NCBI GenBank assembly: GCA_913057135.1
Contig: CAJXNM010000011.1
Span: forward strand, 1-64,000
Source: an uncultured Halieaceae bacterium
Lineage (GTDB): Bacteria; Pseudomonadota; Gammaproteobacteria; Pseudomonadales; Halieaceae
Length of the DNA stretch: 64,000 bases
Direction of reading: 5' to 3'
The position numbers and the translations under genes were made by a program. Under the pieces are notes generated by a model. That model was not told the DNA's origin. It saw only the letters and a list, made by a program, of their open reading frames with translations, and searched no databases. Shown piece by piece: positions 37,704 to 48,599 of the stretch; position 1 is the stretch's first letter, and every line of letters starts with the position of its first letter.

Positions 37704-38342
37704 TCAGGCGTTGTTGATAACGAGGAGGGCGCCACTGGCGTCAACTTTACCGCGCACACGCCACTCGAGTAGATCGCCGCCGTGTTTGCGTACGGCACGC
37801 TCGGCCATTTGGTGGAACGTTGGGCGCTCTGGATCAGCGATAACAATTTGTTTGACACCGGCATCGATGGCTCGGTCGATCATTTTACCCACAGGTTTGA
37901 CCAACTCATCCCAAAAGCAAATATCCGCCGCAACCATCAGATCGATACCCGTCAGCTGGGTTTTCTTGAGCTTCTCAAAGCGCGCGGTCATGGGCTCGGT
38001 ACTCACGCCATTAAGATCAGCTACCGCCGATAAAAACGGAAATACCGCCGGATCGGCATCGAGGGAAATAACACTGGACTTGAGTTTTTTTGCGCACCAG
38101 ATACCAGTGATGCCCCAACCACAGCCTGCATCCAACACGGTTTTACAAAACTCAGGGGGATTTTTGTGTAGATAATCGATGACCAAAAAACTCGACTTCC
38201 ACAATTTTGTGCCATGAATAGATGGCTCGTGACCCGCCCGCTTAACCCGGCGGATAGCCTTGTGGGACCCGGTGGGCATAACGACGCCGCGGAAACGGCG
38301 CTCCGTTAAGCGGCTAGCGCTCGTGCCCGTAACACTGGTCAC
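37704..38342 (-). CDS. Class I SAM-dependent methyltransferase
   Basis: KTVLDAGCGWGITGIWCAKKL, VISLDADPAVFP. Confidence 0.82.
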   Translation of the reverse strand: MTSVTGTSASRLTERRFRGVVMPTGSHKAIRRVKRAGHEPSIHGTKLWKSSFLVIDYLHKNPPEFCKTVLDAGCGWGITGIWCAKKLKSSVISLDADPAVFPFLSAVADLNGVSTEPMTARFEKLKKTQLTGIDLMVAADICFWDELVKPVGKMIDRAIDAGVKQIVIADPERPTFHQMAERAVRKHGGDLLEWRVRGKVDASGALLVINNA

Positions 38343-38749
38343 AAGGGTTTGACATCCTCGGCCTGCGGGCCCTTATCGCTGGCTACGACCGAGTAGCTAA
38401 CCCGTTGACCGGGTTTTATAGAGCGCTTACCTAAACCTTCGACATTCCTGAAGTGCACGAACACCTCGTTACCGTCATCGCCAGTAATGAAGCCGAAGCC
38501 CTTGGTGCCGTTAAACCATTTGATACTGCCCTGGTGCAGGCTAGCAGACTTGCCCCCGCTCGGTAGCTTTGGTGCGGCCACCTCGATGCTGGCTGACCAA
38601 GTGGCGAACAGTGCCAGAACTAGCAGCGCGATCAGCTGCTCGTAGGGAAAACTCGGTAAAAATTCGAGAGCGACGTAAATGACGATAGCCGCGAGACTGT
38701 TAACCACAACCCGGCCGGTGGTGGTCAGTTGGTGAGAGGGGGAAGACAT
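38339..38749 (-). CDS. Cold-shock domain protein with N-terminal transmembrane segments
   Basis: Hydrophobic VVVNSLAAIVIYVALEFL and LIALLVLALFATW, then CSD GSIKWFNGTKGFGFITGDDGNEVFVHF. Confidence 0.85.
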   Translation of the reverse strand: MSSPSHQLTTTGRVVVNSLAAIVIYVALEFLPSFPYEQLIALLVLALFATWSASIEVAAPKLPSGGKSASLHQGSIKWFNGTKGFGFITGDDGNEVFVHFRNVEGLGKRSIKPGQRVSYSVVASDKGPQAEDVKPL

Positions 38750-38913
38750 AACAACATCCAAACTGCGTTTTGACGAGTTTACCAGAGATCGCGGTCAGGT
38801 GCCCGAGCGCCATGCCTGCGACGCCCATCTTCTATTGGCGATTCCGCATTGACACCGCACGACTGCTTGCCCTTCAGCTTTCAGCACCGAGGGGGCAACC
38901 GCTAGCTTTAGTT

Positions 38914-39129
38914 TTATTGCACCTTAATGACGTTTTCCGCTTGCAGGCCTTTCGGGCCTTCCACTAAATCGAACTCGACTTCTTGACCCTCGGCCAGGGT
39001 CTTGTAGCCGTCGCCTTCAATAGCGCGGAAGTGTACAAAAACATCGTCAGGTCGATCGGGGAGTGTAATAAACCCGAATCCTTTGGCATTGTTAAACCAT
39101 TTAACATTGCCTTTTTCTCGCCCTGCCAT
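38914..39129 (-). CDS. Cold-shock protein (CspA family)
   Basis: [39 protein letters not shown]. Confidence 0.95.
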   Translation of the reverse strand: MAGREKGNVKWFNNAKGFGFITLPDRPDDVFVHFRAIEGDGYKTLAEGQEVEFDLVEGPKGLQAENVIKVQ

Positions 39130-39184
39130 AAATAAACTCCACAGAGTTACCGTCTTCAGATCACGGTGTAACAGTCTGTGGAGA

Positions 39185-41947
39185 TTAAATCAATGCTGCA
39201 ATACGTTCTCGTTGTGCCTGAACTTTGACAATGGACTGTTTTATCTCATTTAACTTATCGCGCTCAGCATTCACAACGTTTTCCGGGGCGCGCTCAATAA
39301 ACTTGGGGTTCGATAACTTCCCTTCAAGTCTAGTTATTTCTTTCTGTAAACGCTCGAGTTCTTTGTCTAAGCGTGCCAGCTCTGCGGGAATATCAATAAC
39401 CCCAGCCATGGGTACTAATATTTCCATGTGCCGACACAGGGCCGACAGGGCGGGTGGCGCTTCATCGGAATCGGCGAGGGGTTGCAGGGCATTAACCTTC
39501 GCTAAACGTTTTAAAAATAGCGCATTGTTGGCGAGCAACTCACGATCGCGATCGTCGGTATTGCGGATTAATAATTCAAGTTCGATACCGGGCGCCAAAT
39601 TAGCTTCGCTGCGGATGGTTCGAATGGCAACAATGAGCTCTTTTAACCAGCTGATGGTGGTCTCCGCATCGGCATCTTGTTGCGTGGCATCGTAGCTGGG
39701 CCAAGGTTGAAGCATGATACTGGGGCCGGTGCGTCCAGCGATGGGGGCAACGCTCTGCCAGATTTCCTCGGTAATAAACGGCATCATCGGATGCAATAAA
39801 CGCAACGTGGTCTCGAGCACCTCGATCAACGTTTTGCGGGTGCCGGCCTTCAGCGCCGGGTCGGCATCTTCATCCCAGAGCACGGGCTTCGATAACTCGA
39901 GATACCAATCGCAGTATTCGTTCCAGACAAAGTCATAGAGGGTTTGGGAGGCATGGTCGAAGCGGTATTGGTCCAGTGCGCGCCCAGTGGCCTCAATAGC
40001 GGTTTGGAGTCGACTGCGGATCCAGCGATCTGCTTGGCTGTAGTGGGGGGCTGCGTGGCTCAGGTCCTGCCCTTCACAGTTCATCAGCACATAGCGCGCG
40101 GCATTCCAGAGCTTGTTGCAAAAGTTTCGATATCCCTCCATGCGGCCAATATCGAATTTGATATCTCTGCCAGTAGAGGCCAGTGAATAAAAGGTAAATC
40201 GCAGTGCGTCGGTGCCATAGCCGACAATGCCTTCAGGGAACTCTTTACGGGTCGCTTTTTCAATGCGGGCTGCCATCTGTGGCTGCATCATGCCGCTGGT
40301 GCGTTTATCCACCAGTGCATCTAGCTCAATACCGTCGATTAAATCGATGGGGTCAATCACATTGCCCTTCGATTTCGACATTTTATTGCCTTCAGCATCG
40401 CGCACTAAGCCGTGCACATAGACCGTATGGAACGGAACCTCATCGCAGAAGTGCAGGGTCATCATGATCATCCGGGCAACCCAGAAGAAGATGATGTCAA
40501 AGCCGGTGACCAACACCGACGTCGGGTGGAAGCGCTTCATGGCATCGAAGTCATCGGGCCATCCCAGGGTAGAGAAAGTCCACAGCGCTGAACTGAACCA
40601 GGTATCAAGCACGTCCTCATCTTGACGCAGGGTCACCCTGTCATCTAATCCGTGTTGAGCCCGGACCGCCTGTTCGCTGGTGCCTACATAGACCTGACCG
40701 TCCTGGTCATACCAGGCGGGAATACGGTGCCCCCACCACAGTTGTCGGCTGATACACCAGTCCTGGATATCTCGCATCCAGGCGAAGTAGGTGTTCTCCC
40801 ACTGTTTCGGCACGAAGTTAATGGCGCCACTCTCTACCGCTTCGATGGCCGGTCCCGCCAGTGTTTTTGCATCGACATACCATTGGGGTGTTAGGTAGGG
40901 CTCAATGACCACACCTGAGCGGTCACCCCTTGGGACTTTCAAGGTGTGAGGTTCAATCTTTTCCAATAATCCCAGTGCATCGAGGTCGGCAACGACCTGC
41001 TTGCGGGCATCAAAGCGATCGAGTCCCCGGTAGGGCTCGGGGGCGTTGTCATTAATGACCGCATCGTCCGTCAGAATATTAATGAGCGGCAGATCGTGGC
41101 GCTGCCCCATGTCATAGTCGTTGAAATCGTGAGCCGGGGTGATTTTTACACAGCCGGTACCAAAGCTTGGATCGACGTAATCATCGGCAATGATGGGAAT
41201 GGTTCGATCGCACAGGGGCAGGGTAATTGTCTGGCCAATGAGGTGTTGATAGCGCTCATCCTCGGGATGTACCGCCACGGCAGTGTCCCCGAGCATGGTC
41301 TCGGGACGGGTAGTGGCGACAACCAAGTGGCCGTCACCATTACTGAGTGGATAGCGGAAGTGCCACAGGTGTCCCTGCTCCTCTTCCTGTGTCACTTCAA
41401 GGTCTGAAATGGCCGTGTGTAACTTCGGATCCCAGTTGACCAGGCGCTGGCCGCGGTAGATAAGGCCTTGCTCATAGAGCTTTATAAAGACGGTTTGTAC
41501 CGCATGTGATAGGCCCGGATCCATGGTGAATCGCTCACGGCTCCAATCGGCCGAGGCACCAAGCCGGCGCAGCTGGCGGGTGATGGTGCCACCGGACTCG
41601 GCCTTCCACTCCCACACCTTCTCCACAAAGGCATCGCGGCCTAGATCATGGCGAGATACGCCCTCGGACTCGAGCTTTCGCTCAACCAGCATTTGCGTAG
41701 CGATGCCCGCGTGGTCGGTACCGACTTGCCACAGGGTGTCATGCCCAAGCATACGGTGATAGCGGATGAGGGCGTCCATGATAGCTTGCTGGAAGCCATG
41801 CCCCATGTGCAGTGAGCCGGTGACATTGGGTGGGGGTAGCGGTATGCAGAACGTCGATTCTCCCCCTCTAGGTGCGAACCAACCGCTGTTTTCCCAGGTC
41901 TGGTACCAGCGCGTCTCAATATCTGCCGGTGAAAATGTCTTGTCCAT
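39185..41947 (-). CDS. valS: Valyl-tRNA synthetase
   Basis: [17 protein letters not shown] (HIGH), [13 protein letters not shown] (KMSKS), [18 protein letters not shown]-term coiled coil. Confidence 0.98.
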   Translation of the reverse strand: MDKTFSPADIETRWYQTWENSGWFAPRGGESTFCIPLPPPNVTGSLHMGHGFQQAIMDALIRYHRMLGHDTLWQVGTDHAGIATQMLVERKLESEGVSRHDLGRDAFVEKVWEWKAESGGTITRQLRRLGASADWSRERFTMDPGLSHAVQTVFIKLYEQGLIYRGQRLVNWDPKLHTAISDLEVTQEEEQGHLWHFRYPLSNGDGHLVVATTRPETMLGDTAVAVHPEDERYQHLIGQTITLPLCDRTIPIIADDYVDPSFGTGCVKITPAHDFNDYDMGQRHDLPLINILTDDAVINDNAPEPYRGLDRFDARKQVVADLDALGLLEKIEPHTLKVPRGDRSGVVIEPYLTPQWYVDAKTLAGPAIEAVESGAINFVPKQWENTYFAWMRDIQDWCISRQLWWGHRIPAWYDQDGQVYVGTSEQAVRAQHGLDDRVTLRQDEDVLDTWFSSALWTFSTLGWPDDFDAMKRFHPTSVLVTGFDIIFFWVARMIMMTLHFCDEVPFHTVYVHGLVRDAEGNKMSKSKGNVIDPIDLIDGIELDALVDKRTSGMMQPQMAARIEKATRKEFPEGIVGYGTDALRFTFYSLASTGRDIKFDIGRMEGYRNFCNKLWNAARYVLMNCEGQDLSHAAPHYSQADRWIRSRLQTAIEATGRALDQYRFDHASQTLYDFVWNEYCDWYLELSKPVLWDEDADPALKAGTRKTLIEVLETTLRLLHPMMPFITEEIWQSVAPIAGRTGPSIMLQPWPSYDATQQDADAETTISWLKELIVAIRTIRSEANLAPGIELELLIRNTDDRDRELLANNALFLKRLAKVNALQPLADSDEAPPALSALCRHMEILVPMAGVIDIPAELARLDKELERLQKEITRLEGKLSNPKFIERAPENVVNAERDKLNEIKQSIVKVQAQRERIAALI

Positions 41948-42001
41948 GAATGTACTCAGCTATCACTGCCGCGTATGACGACTTGGTTACCGCGGTAAAG
42001 G

Positions 42002-42421
42002 TTAAAGATCGTGTTTTGCCAGGGGGTAACCCCGGTCCTTGTAGAAGCGCCAGGCTTGTCGCTGGGCATCTAGGTGCTGGGGATCTTGCGTGACGATTTC
42101 CGCGACCCTGTGAAATCGTGAAAAAAATGACGGCGCGCTGGTGGCAAGGTTGATTAACACATCATCGTGTCCATCGGGTGCCTGTCCCCAGCCGATGACC
42201 ACCGGATCGTCGCCATGATCATCGGCCAAACTGTGGGGAATAAAACTCGTTGGGGGCCACGCCCACATGAGCTCATCGAGACGCCTTGCCTGCTGCTCAT
42301 CACTGCTATGGATGAACAGCCGATGGCCCTTTCGCCGCGCCTTTTCAACCAGGCGAATGGCCACCGTTAACGCCGCTTCAGACCCCGCGTCGGGAACCAC
42401 ATAGAAATCAACGCGGGTCAC
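42002..42421 (-). CDS. holC: DNA polymerase III chi subunit
   Basis: TRVDFYVVPD...LVEKARRKGHRLFIHSSDEQQARRLDELMW; between valS and pepA. Confidence 0.9.
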   Translation of the reverse strand: MTRVDFYVVPDAGSEAALTVAIRLVEKARRKGHRLFIHSSDEQQARRLDELMWAWPPTSFIPHSLADDHGDDPVVIGWGQAPDGHDDVLINLATSAPSFFSRFHRVAEIVTQDPQHLDAQRQAWRFYKDRGYPLAKHDL

Positions 42422-42426
42422 GGTAG

Positions 42427-43926
42427 TTACTGTCCAGCGCGCTGGCGCAAGTAATCAACCAGCAAAGCCACCGGTCGGCCGGTAGCGCCCTTGGGCGAGC
42501 TGGAAAACGCTGTGCCAGCAATATCCATGTGCGCCCAACGGTACTCCTCGGTGAATCGCGCCAGGAAGCACGCAGCCGTAATCGAGCCGGCGTTACCGCC
42601 GCCTACGCCGATATTGGCGACATCGGCAAAGGGCGAGTCCAGTTGCTTTTGATAGTCCTGCCAAACGGGTAATTGCCACGCGCGATCATCGGCCCGGTTA
42701 CCCGCGGCCACAAGATCCTGGGCCAGCGCGTCGTCATTGGCGAAAATACCAGAGGCATGATTCCCCAACGCCACAATAATGGCACCTGTCAGCGTGGCAA
42801 TATCGACCACTTCACGGGGCTTGTACCGGCCGACATAGGTCAGCGCGTCGCACAGTACCAGTCTGCCCTCGGCGTCGGTATTCAAAATTTCAATGGTTTT
42901 ACCCGACATGCTGGTCACCACATCACCGGGCTTGGTAGCGCGCCCGCTGGGCATATTTTCCGCCGCGGCGACTACACCCACCACATTAATGGGCAGACCC
43001 ATATCGGCCACCGCCTGCAACGTACCGAAAACCGCACCCGCGCCGCCCATATCAAACTTCATCTCGTCCATTTTAGGACCGGGTTTCAGGGAGATACCAC
43101 CCGTGTCAAAGGTGATGCCTTTACCAACCAGCGCGTAGGGCGCCTCTTTGGCTTTACCGCCTTTGTATTCCATAACGATCAGCTTCGAGGGTTCGTCACT
43201 GCCATTACCCACGGACAACAGGGATCCCATGCCCAGCTCTTTCATCTTTTTTTCATCGAGCACTGTTGTGCTCACTTTGCTGTGTCGTTTGGCGAGGGCA
43301 CGGGCCTGGGTTGCCAGATAACTGGGGGTACATACGTTGCCCGGTAAGTTGACCAGTTGGCGCGTGAAATTGGCACCGTTACCGACCGCTTGACCCATGG
43401 CTAAGTGCGTCTTGGCTTTAGCACTGGAGACAAGACTGCCCGGGTTTACGGTCACTTTTTTCAAGGCGGGGAGATCTTTCGGCTTCGACAGGGTTTCGGT
43501 GTAGACATAAGTCGCCAGGCACAGTTGGCGTGCCAGCATTTCCAAAAGATCGGTCGCGTCGGAACCATCGAGTGGAAGGCTAGCTATGGATACCAGAGCA
43601 TCGCTGTATTTACCTGCTGCCATCGCCTTCGCTGCAGTAGCGGCGAATTTACGCTGCGCTTGCTGATCGAAACTGGCGCTGTCACCGCAGCCTACCAGCA
43701 AGATGCGTTTCGCCTGTGCGCTGCCCGTCAGCTCAGCTTTGGTACCCGACTTTCCACTGAAGTCCCCCAGTGCCAAGCTGCGTGTAATCATGCCGTCGCA
43801 GGCATTATCAACGGCGGTGAGTTCGTCATTGAGTACCCGTCCCTCAAACAGGGGTAGCACGAGGCAGGACGTTTTTTGCTCTGCAATTCGCTCGGTTTTG
43901 CGCGCCGTAAAGGTCAGCGTGGTCAT
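42427..43926 (-). CDS. pepA: Leucyl aminopeptidase
   Basis: VGKGITFDTGGISLKPGPKMDEMKFDMGGA; NTDAEGRLVLCDALTY. Confidence 0.97.
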   Translation of the reverse strand: MTTLTFTARKTERIAEQKTSCLVLPLFEGRVLNDELTAVDNACDGMITRSLALGDFSGKSGTKAELTGSAQAKRILLVGCGDSASFDQQAQRKFAATAAKAMAAGKYSDALVSIASLPLDGSDATDLLEMLARQLCLATYVYTETLSKPKDLPALKKVTVNPGSLVSSAKAKTHLAMGQAVGNGANFTRQLVNLPGNVCTPSYLATQARALAKRHSKVSTTVLDEKKMKELGMGSLLSVGNGSDEPSKLIVMEYKGGKAKEAPYALVGKGITFDTGGISLKPGPKMDEMKFDMGGAGAVFGTLQAVADMGLPINVVGVVAAAENMPSGRATKPGDVVTSMSGKTIEILNTDAEGRLVLCDALTYVGRYKPREVVDIATLTGAIIVALGNHASGIFANDDALAQDLVAAGNRADDRAWQLPVWQDYQKQLDSPFADVANIGVGGGNAGSITAACFLARFTEEYRWAHMDIAGTAFSSSPKGATGRPVALLVDYLRQRAGQ

Positions 43927-44040
43927 GGAAGCTCCTGTGATTATTGGCTGTGGCCGCGTAGTGTATGATGCCTAGCGCAACAACAAAACTACCGACACCA
44001 TCAATCCGGTCTAATCCAACGCGGTAATCCGAACAAACCC

Positions 44041-45129
44041 ATGCGAATCCTGCGTTACCTTGCAAGCGATGTGTTAACCCACACCATTGCCGTGGCTGTG
44101 GTGCTATTTCTTGTGGTGTTTAGTGGTCGCTTCATTCGCTATCTGGCCGAGGCGGCGGTAGGGGATATCGCTGCCGATGTGTTGCTGCCGGTCCTTTTAT
44201 TTCGCTTACCCAGCTTTTTTGAGCTGATTCTACCCCTGGCTTTGTTCATTGGTGTTTTGCTTGCGCTTGGTAGACTCTATGCCGACAGTGAAATGGTGAT
44301 CATGAAGGCCTGCGGCTTTAGCCCTTGGCGCCTTGCTGGCTTTTTACAACTGCCGGCTCTATGCGTCTTGATCGCAGTGGCGGGTTTATCCTTGTATTTG
44401 GCTCCCACGGGTGCTTACAACGCCCAACGTTTACTCGATGATTCTCGCTCTAGTGGCAACCTGAGGGTGCTGACCGAGGGGCGGTTCAAACGACAACAAG
44501 ATGGTGAGCTCGTTACCTACGCTGAACGCATTGATGATAATGGCATCATGCATGACGTCTTCCTAGCCCAACGTGACAATCGGGGTAACGCGCTCAGTGT
44601 GACCCGGGCCAAAGAGGCGGAAATCATGGTGCGCGAGGGCGGTGTTCGTTACTTAGAATTGCGCAACGGTACACGCTACCGTGGTGAACCTGGTAGCCCG
44701 GATTATGAGGCGACCCAATTTGTCCGTTATGGCGAACTGATTCCCGAACGCCAAGGCAGTGTCCGTGCCAGAACAAAAACAGAGGCGCTACCTACGCATA
44801 GCCTGTGGCAAAGTCATGATCCTCGCCATCGCGCGGCGTTGTATTGGCGTTTATCCCTGCCAGCCCTTGTCCCAGTTGTCACGTTGATGGCCCTCGCACT
44901 GAGCAGGACCGATGCCCGGCGAGGGCGCTACGCGCGCTTGGGGCCCGCGCTCGCCGTCTTTTTAGTGTACTTCGTGGCCTTGACCCAAGCGCGCAGTGCC
45001 GTTGAGAACGGTGGCTCCGGGGCGCTTATGGTAGGGGTGCACTTGATGTTTTTTGCGATCGCGCTGGTCATGTTGCAGTGGGAGATATGGACTAAGCGAA
45101 TCAAACGAGGGCCGCAGCGTGCGGCTTAA
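44041..45129 (+). CDS. lptF: LPS export permease LptF
   Basis: YjgP/YjgQ fold; divergent from pepA, upstream of lptG. Confidence 0.93.
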   Translation: MRILRYLASDVLTHTIAVAVVLFLVVFSGRFIRYLAEAAVGDIAADVLLPVLLFRLPSFFELILPLALFIGVLLALGRLYADSEMVIMKACGFSPWRLAGFLQLPALCVLIAVAGLSLYLAPTGAYNAQRLLDDSRSSGNLRVLTEGRFKRQQDGELVTYAERIDDNGIMHDVFLAQRDNRGNALSVTRAKEAEIMVREGGVRYLELRNGTRYRGEPGSPDYEATQFVRYGELIPERQGSVRARTKTEALPTHSLWQSHDPRHRAALYWRLSLPALVPVVTLMALALSRTDARRGRYARLGPALAVFLVYFVALTQARSAVENGGSGALMVGVHLMFFAIALVMLQWEIWTKRIKRGPQRAA

Positions 45130-46177
45130 AGGCTACATCGCACGATCGGTATTGTCGGCGACAGCGGCCGTTCTTGCCGTCTTGGTGGGTCTCGATGCTC
45201 TGAGTGCACTCATTGACGAGATGCGCGATATAGACGGTGATTACCAGTTCCCCCAAATTTTGACCTACGTCGGACTCACACTTCCGCGCAGGATTCACGA
45301 GTTCGTTCCCTTCGCTGCCCTGATCGGCGCATTGGTAGGTCTGGGTCGTCTTGCCAGTTCCAGCGAGCTAGTGGTTGTAAGAGCAGCCGGCGTATCACTA
45401 CCGGCGCTGGCTCGTATTGTCTTGAGGCCTGCGCTTTTAGTGGCCTTGTTGGGTTTTCTTGTGGGCGAATTTCTGGCGCCGATTACCGAGCAGGCAGCTA
45501 TCAGTGAACGTGCGCTCGCACAGAGGAGTGCCTCGAGCTTTACGGGGCGCGAAGGGACTTGGAATCGCGAGGGCAACACCTATTTACATGTGGCCGCAGT
45601 GCAGCGTGGCGGCTTGATCTTTGGTGTCACTCTTTTAACGTTCAATGACGAGTATCAGCTTCAGCAAACTCTGCGAGCCGAGCGGGGGACCTTCCTGCAA
45701 GACCACTGGCTACTCGAAGATGTTGTGCGTACGCGCCTCACCCCAGAGCAGACCTTCACCGATAGCGCTACCACCTGGCGATGGGATACACGGGTCACCC
45801 CCGAATTGTTAGCCCTTGAAGCGGTCGATAATGAGAGTTTGCCCCTGCGCCAGCTCTGGCCTTATGCCCAGTACTTAGCGGAGCAGGGCTTGTCATCGGG
45901 TGACGTGGAATTGGCTTTTTGGCGAAAACTGCTGCAGCCGCTGGCGGTGGCAGGGCTTGTGGTGGTGGCCATGTCGTTTATTTTTGGTCCACTCAGGGAC
46001 GGCAACATGGGCGCTCGCATCTTTGCGGGTGTCATCGTTGGCGTGGTGTTTCGAATAGCCCAAGATTTTTTTGGACCGGCGAGCTTGATTTTCGGCTTCC
46101 CGGCGCTTGTCGCAGCTGCTGCACCGATCGCAGTCTGCTGGATTTTGGGATTCTGGTTGCTGACCAGAAAACAGTGA
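45119..46177 (+). CDS. lptG: LPS export permease LptG (GTG start overlapping lptF)
   Basis: YjgQ-like; LPRRIHEFVPFAALIGALVGLGRLASSSELVVVRAAGVS. Confidence 0.93.
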   Translation: MRLKGYIARSVLSATAAVLAVLVGLDALSALIDEMRDIDGDYQFPQILTYVGLTLPRRIHEFVPFAALIGALVGLGRLASSSELVVVRAAGVSLPALARIVLRPALLVALLGFLVGEFLAPITEQAAISERALAQRSASSFTGREGTWNREGNTYLHVAAVQRGGLIFGVTLLTFNDEYQLQQTLRAERGTFLQDHWLLEDVVRTRLTPEQTFTDSATTWRWDTRVTPELLALEAVDNESLPLRQLWPYAQYLAEQGLSSGDVELAFWRKLLQPLAVAGLVVVAMSFIFGPLRDGNMGARIFAGVIVGVVFRIAQDFFGPASLIFGFPALVAAAAPIAVCWILGFWLLTRKQ

Positions 46178-46182
46178 GCGGC

Positions 46183-46659
46183 TTATTTCTGGCGCTTAGG
46201 TAACAACACCAACCGGGTACCCGTGGCTCGGTCGTGCCAACGCAGGCCGCTGGGGTCGACAAGCGACCACCAGAAGCCCAACCCTAATGGGGCAAAAGAA
46301 ATGAGCGCCACGATGCATCGAGCCACACATTGACCAATACTGGGTGGTTGACCATTACTGTCAACCAGCTTGATGCGCCAGGCCTGCATCCCCAGGGTTT
46401 GGCCGCTTTTGCGCCAAAACAAGGTGAAGAACAGCACCACAATAACGAACGACGTGGCTTGCATTAGCCAGCTGGGTACGGTGGCGCGACTGGCATCATC
46501 GGTGGGTCCAAAAAGCGTGACCAATACGAAGGCATTAGCCATGAATAACGGTGCCACAAGAAACATGTCGTAGACCATGGCCAGTATGTGACGCCACAGC
46601 CCCGGACGCTTTGACGACGGCTCAGTTTGAGTCAAGGTCACACAGTTCCAAGTGGTCAA
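46183..46659 (-). CDS. RDD family membrane protein
   Basis: RHILAMVYDMFLVAPLF; GQTLGMQAWRIKLVDSNG. Confidence 0.88.
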   Translation of the reverse strand: MTTWNCVTLTQTEPSSKRPGLWRHILAMVYDMFLVAPLFMANAFVLVTLFGPTDDASRATVPSWLMQATSFVIVVLFFTLFWRKSGQTLGMQAWRIKLVDSNGQPPSIGQCVARCIVALISFAPLGLGFWWSLVDPSGLRWHDRATGTRLVLLPKRQK

Positions 46660-47098
46660 TCAATGGCGTTATCGGCGTTTGGGGTTCGCTTAGGCTGGGT
46701 ATCAGATCGCCCGCAGGGGCAATGGTGTACTCGGGTATCGCAATGACCTGAGACGGTGGCGGCGCCTGATCAGATAATCGGGTGCCGACGGGGGCCAGGC
46801 TGAAGCCCGCCGGTGCATCCCCCGAGTGGTCATCAGCTTCTGCAGGCGCCACCGTCTGTTCCGACGGATCGAGTCGGGTTAGCCGTACCTCCGCACCCAA
46901 CTCATGGAGCGCTGCTCGATAACGCAGAGCGGTGGCTTTGTCACAGTCGCGCTTGACACGTCGCGCTTGACCGTCGAGCAAACCTTCGGCCGCGCTTGGG
47001 TCGAGTTTGAATAGCCGCGCCAAACCGTCTACCACGTCGCCGCGCACCGCTTCGGCAGTGCACTGACCTGTCAAGTAGATATCAAATAGCGGTTCCAT
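46622..47098 (-). CDS. Hypothetical protein with small N-terminal domain of unknown function
   Basis: MEPLFDIYLTGQ...VDGLARLFKLDPSAAEGLLDG..VKRDCDKATALRYRAALHELGAEVRL; overlaps and precedes the RDD gene. Confidence 0.65.
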   Translation of the reverse strand: MEPLFDIYLTGQCTAEAVRGDVVDGLARLFKLDPSAAEGLLDGQARRVKRDCDKATALRYRAALHELGAEVRLTRLDPSEQTVAPAEADDHSGDAPAGFSLAPVGTRLSDQAPPPSQVIAIPEYTIAPAGDLIPSLSEPQTPITPLIDHLELCDLDSN

Positions 47099-47241
47099 AA
47101 CGACGTTCAAGAGCCAAAATCCGATAGTAACGGATACCGCCGCGCCGGGCCACGCCACCGGGTCCTGTTCAAACGGGTATCTATGTGACTTAAAGAAAGT
47201 GGCTTAAAAGAGGTGGCTTAAAAGCGGTATCTAATTGGCGT

Positions 47242-47247
47242 TATAAT
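47242..47247 (+). promoter_or_regulatory. Candidate -10 box (TATAAT) upstream of bolA
   Basis: Perfect TATAAT ~27 bp before the CDS start; no strong -35. Confidence 0.4.
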
Positions 47248-47273
47248 GCCCACACAATGGTTGGGTAATTAGT

Positions 47274-47588
47274 ATGACGGTACAAGCAAGCTTAGACGAG
47301 GTCCTGCAAGCGCGTTTCGCCCCTGCGGTGCTCGAGGTGGTGAATGAAAGCGCAATGCACAACGTGCCGCCCGGATCGGAGTCGCATTTCAAAGTGACTC
47401 TCGTGAGCGATCAGTTCAGTGGTATGCGTAAGGTGGCCCGACATCAGGCCGTGTACGGGGCGGTCAGTGAACTGATGGCCCAGGGCATCCACGCCTTAGC
47501 ATTACACACATACACACCCGATGAATGGCGCGAGCGAGGCGCAGCACCCGATTCCCCCAACTGCCTAGGTGGCAGTAAAGCGCGGTAG
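47274..47588 (+). CDS. BolA family protein
   Basis: VVNESAMHNVPPGSESHFKVTLVSDQFSGMRKVARHQAVY...GIHALALHTYTPDEW. Confidence 0.94.
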   Translation: MTVQASLDEVLQARFAPAVLEVVNESAMHNVPPGSESHFKVTLVSDQFSGMRKVARHQAVYGAVSELMAQGIHALALHTYTPDEWRERGAAPDSPNCLGGSKAR

Positions 47589-47651
47589 TGCCACCATTTC
47601 TCGCGGTCCGCAACAGCGGGCGGCTGTTAACCGATTCCCCAAAAGAGATGA

Positions 47652-48599
47652 TTGATGACAACACACCTAGCGCCAGATGCCGATAAACCTATTGTGGTGG
47701 CGGCCATGTACCGTTTCGTCACCCTTGAAGATTTTCGCGATTTACGTGAGCCATTACTCGATACTGCCCGAGCTCACGGTGTCATGGGTACGCTACTGTT
47801 GGCGGAAGAGGGTATCAATGGCACGGTCGCCGGCACCCGCAAGGCCATCGACGCCCTCATTGACTATTTGCGCTCGGATCCGCGCTTAGCGGCACTTGAC
47901 TGGAAAGAGTCCTATCACGATGACATGCCGTTTCTGCGCATGAAGGTGAAGCTCAAACGTGAGATCGTCACCATGGGTGTGCCCGGCATTGATCCCAACA
48001 AGGCGGTAGGCACTTATGTGGCACCTGCAGATTGGAACCGTGTCGTCGATGATCCTGACGTGATTCTCATCGATACTCGCAATGACTACGAGGTGGAAAT
48101 TGGTACCTTTGCCGGTGCCGTAGACCCCAAGACGGTTACCTTTCGAGAATTTCCCCAATGGGTGCGTACCCACCTCGACCCCAAGAAAAACCCCAAAGTG
48201 GCCATGTTCTGTACTGGGGGTATTCGCTGTGAGAAGGCCTCTTCCTTCATGATCCAAGAGGGTTTCGAGACGGTCTATCACCTTCAGGGGGGCGTGCTGA
48301 AATACCTTGAGGAGGTGCCCGAAAGCGACAGCCGCTGGCAGGGTGAGTGTTTTGTATTCGACAACCGGGTAGCGGTGAATCATCAGCTACTCAAGGGGCA
48401 GTATGAGCAGTGTTACGCCTGCCGACACCCCATTACTGCTGAAGATCAGCAATCGCCCTTGTACGAGAAGGGTGTATCCTGCCCCCGTTGCCACGATCAA
48501 CAAACACCAGAGCAACACGCGCGCTTTGCCGAGCGCCAGAAGCAAGTGGAATTGGCCAAGCAGCGCGGTGAGCGTCATGTGGGCGCGACACTGGGCTGA
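47652..48599 (+). CDS. trhO: tRNA uridine(34) hydroxylase, rhodanese-related
   Basis: [31 protein letters not shown]-type motif, [21 protein letters not shown]. Confidence 0.95.
   Translation: MMTTHLAPDADKPIVVAAMYRFVTLEDFRDLREPLLDTARAHGVMGTLLLAEEGINGTVAGTRKAIDALIDYLRSDPRLAALDWKESYHDDMPFLRMKVKLKREIVTMGVPGIDPNKAVGTYVAPADWNRVVDDPDVILIDTRNDYEVEIGTFAGAVDPKTVTFREFPQWVRTHLDPKKNPKVAMFCTGGIRCEKASSFMIQEGFETVYHLQGGVLKYLEEVPESDSRWQGECFVFDNRVAVNHQLLKGQYEQCYACRHPITAEDQQSPLYEKGVSCPRCHDQQTPEQHARFAERQKQVELAKQRGERHVGATLG

Noticed and set aside
42673-43347. 224-aa plus-strand ORF opposite pepA
   Set aside because: Shadow ORF; low-complexity composition typical of antisense frames in GC-rich genes
47180-47235. 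Imperfect GTGGCTTAAAAG repeats upstream of bolA
   Set aside because: Short and imperfect; too weak to claim a functional element
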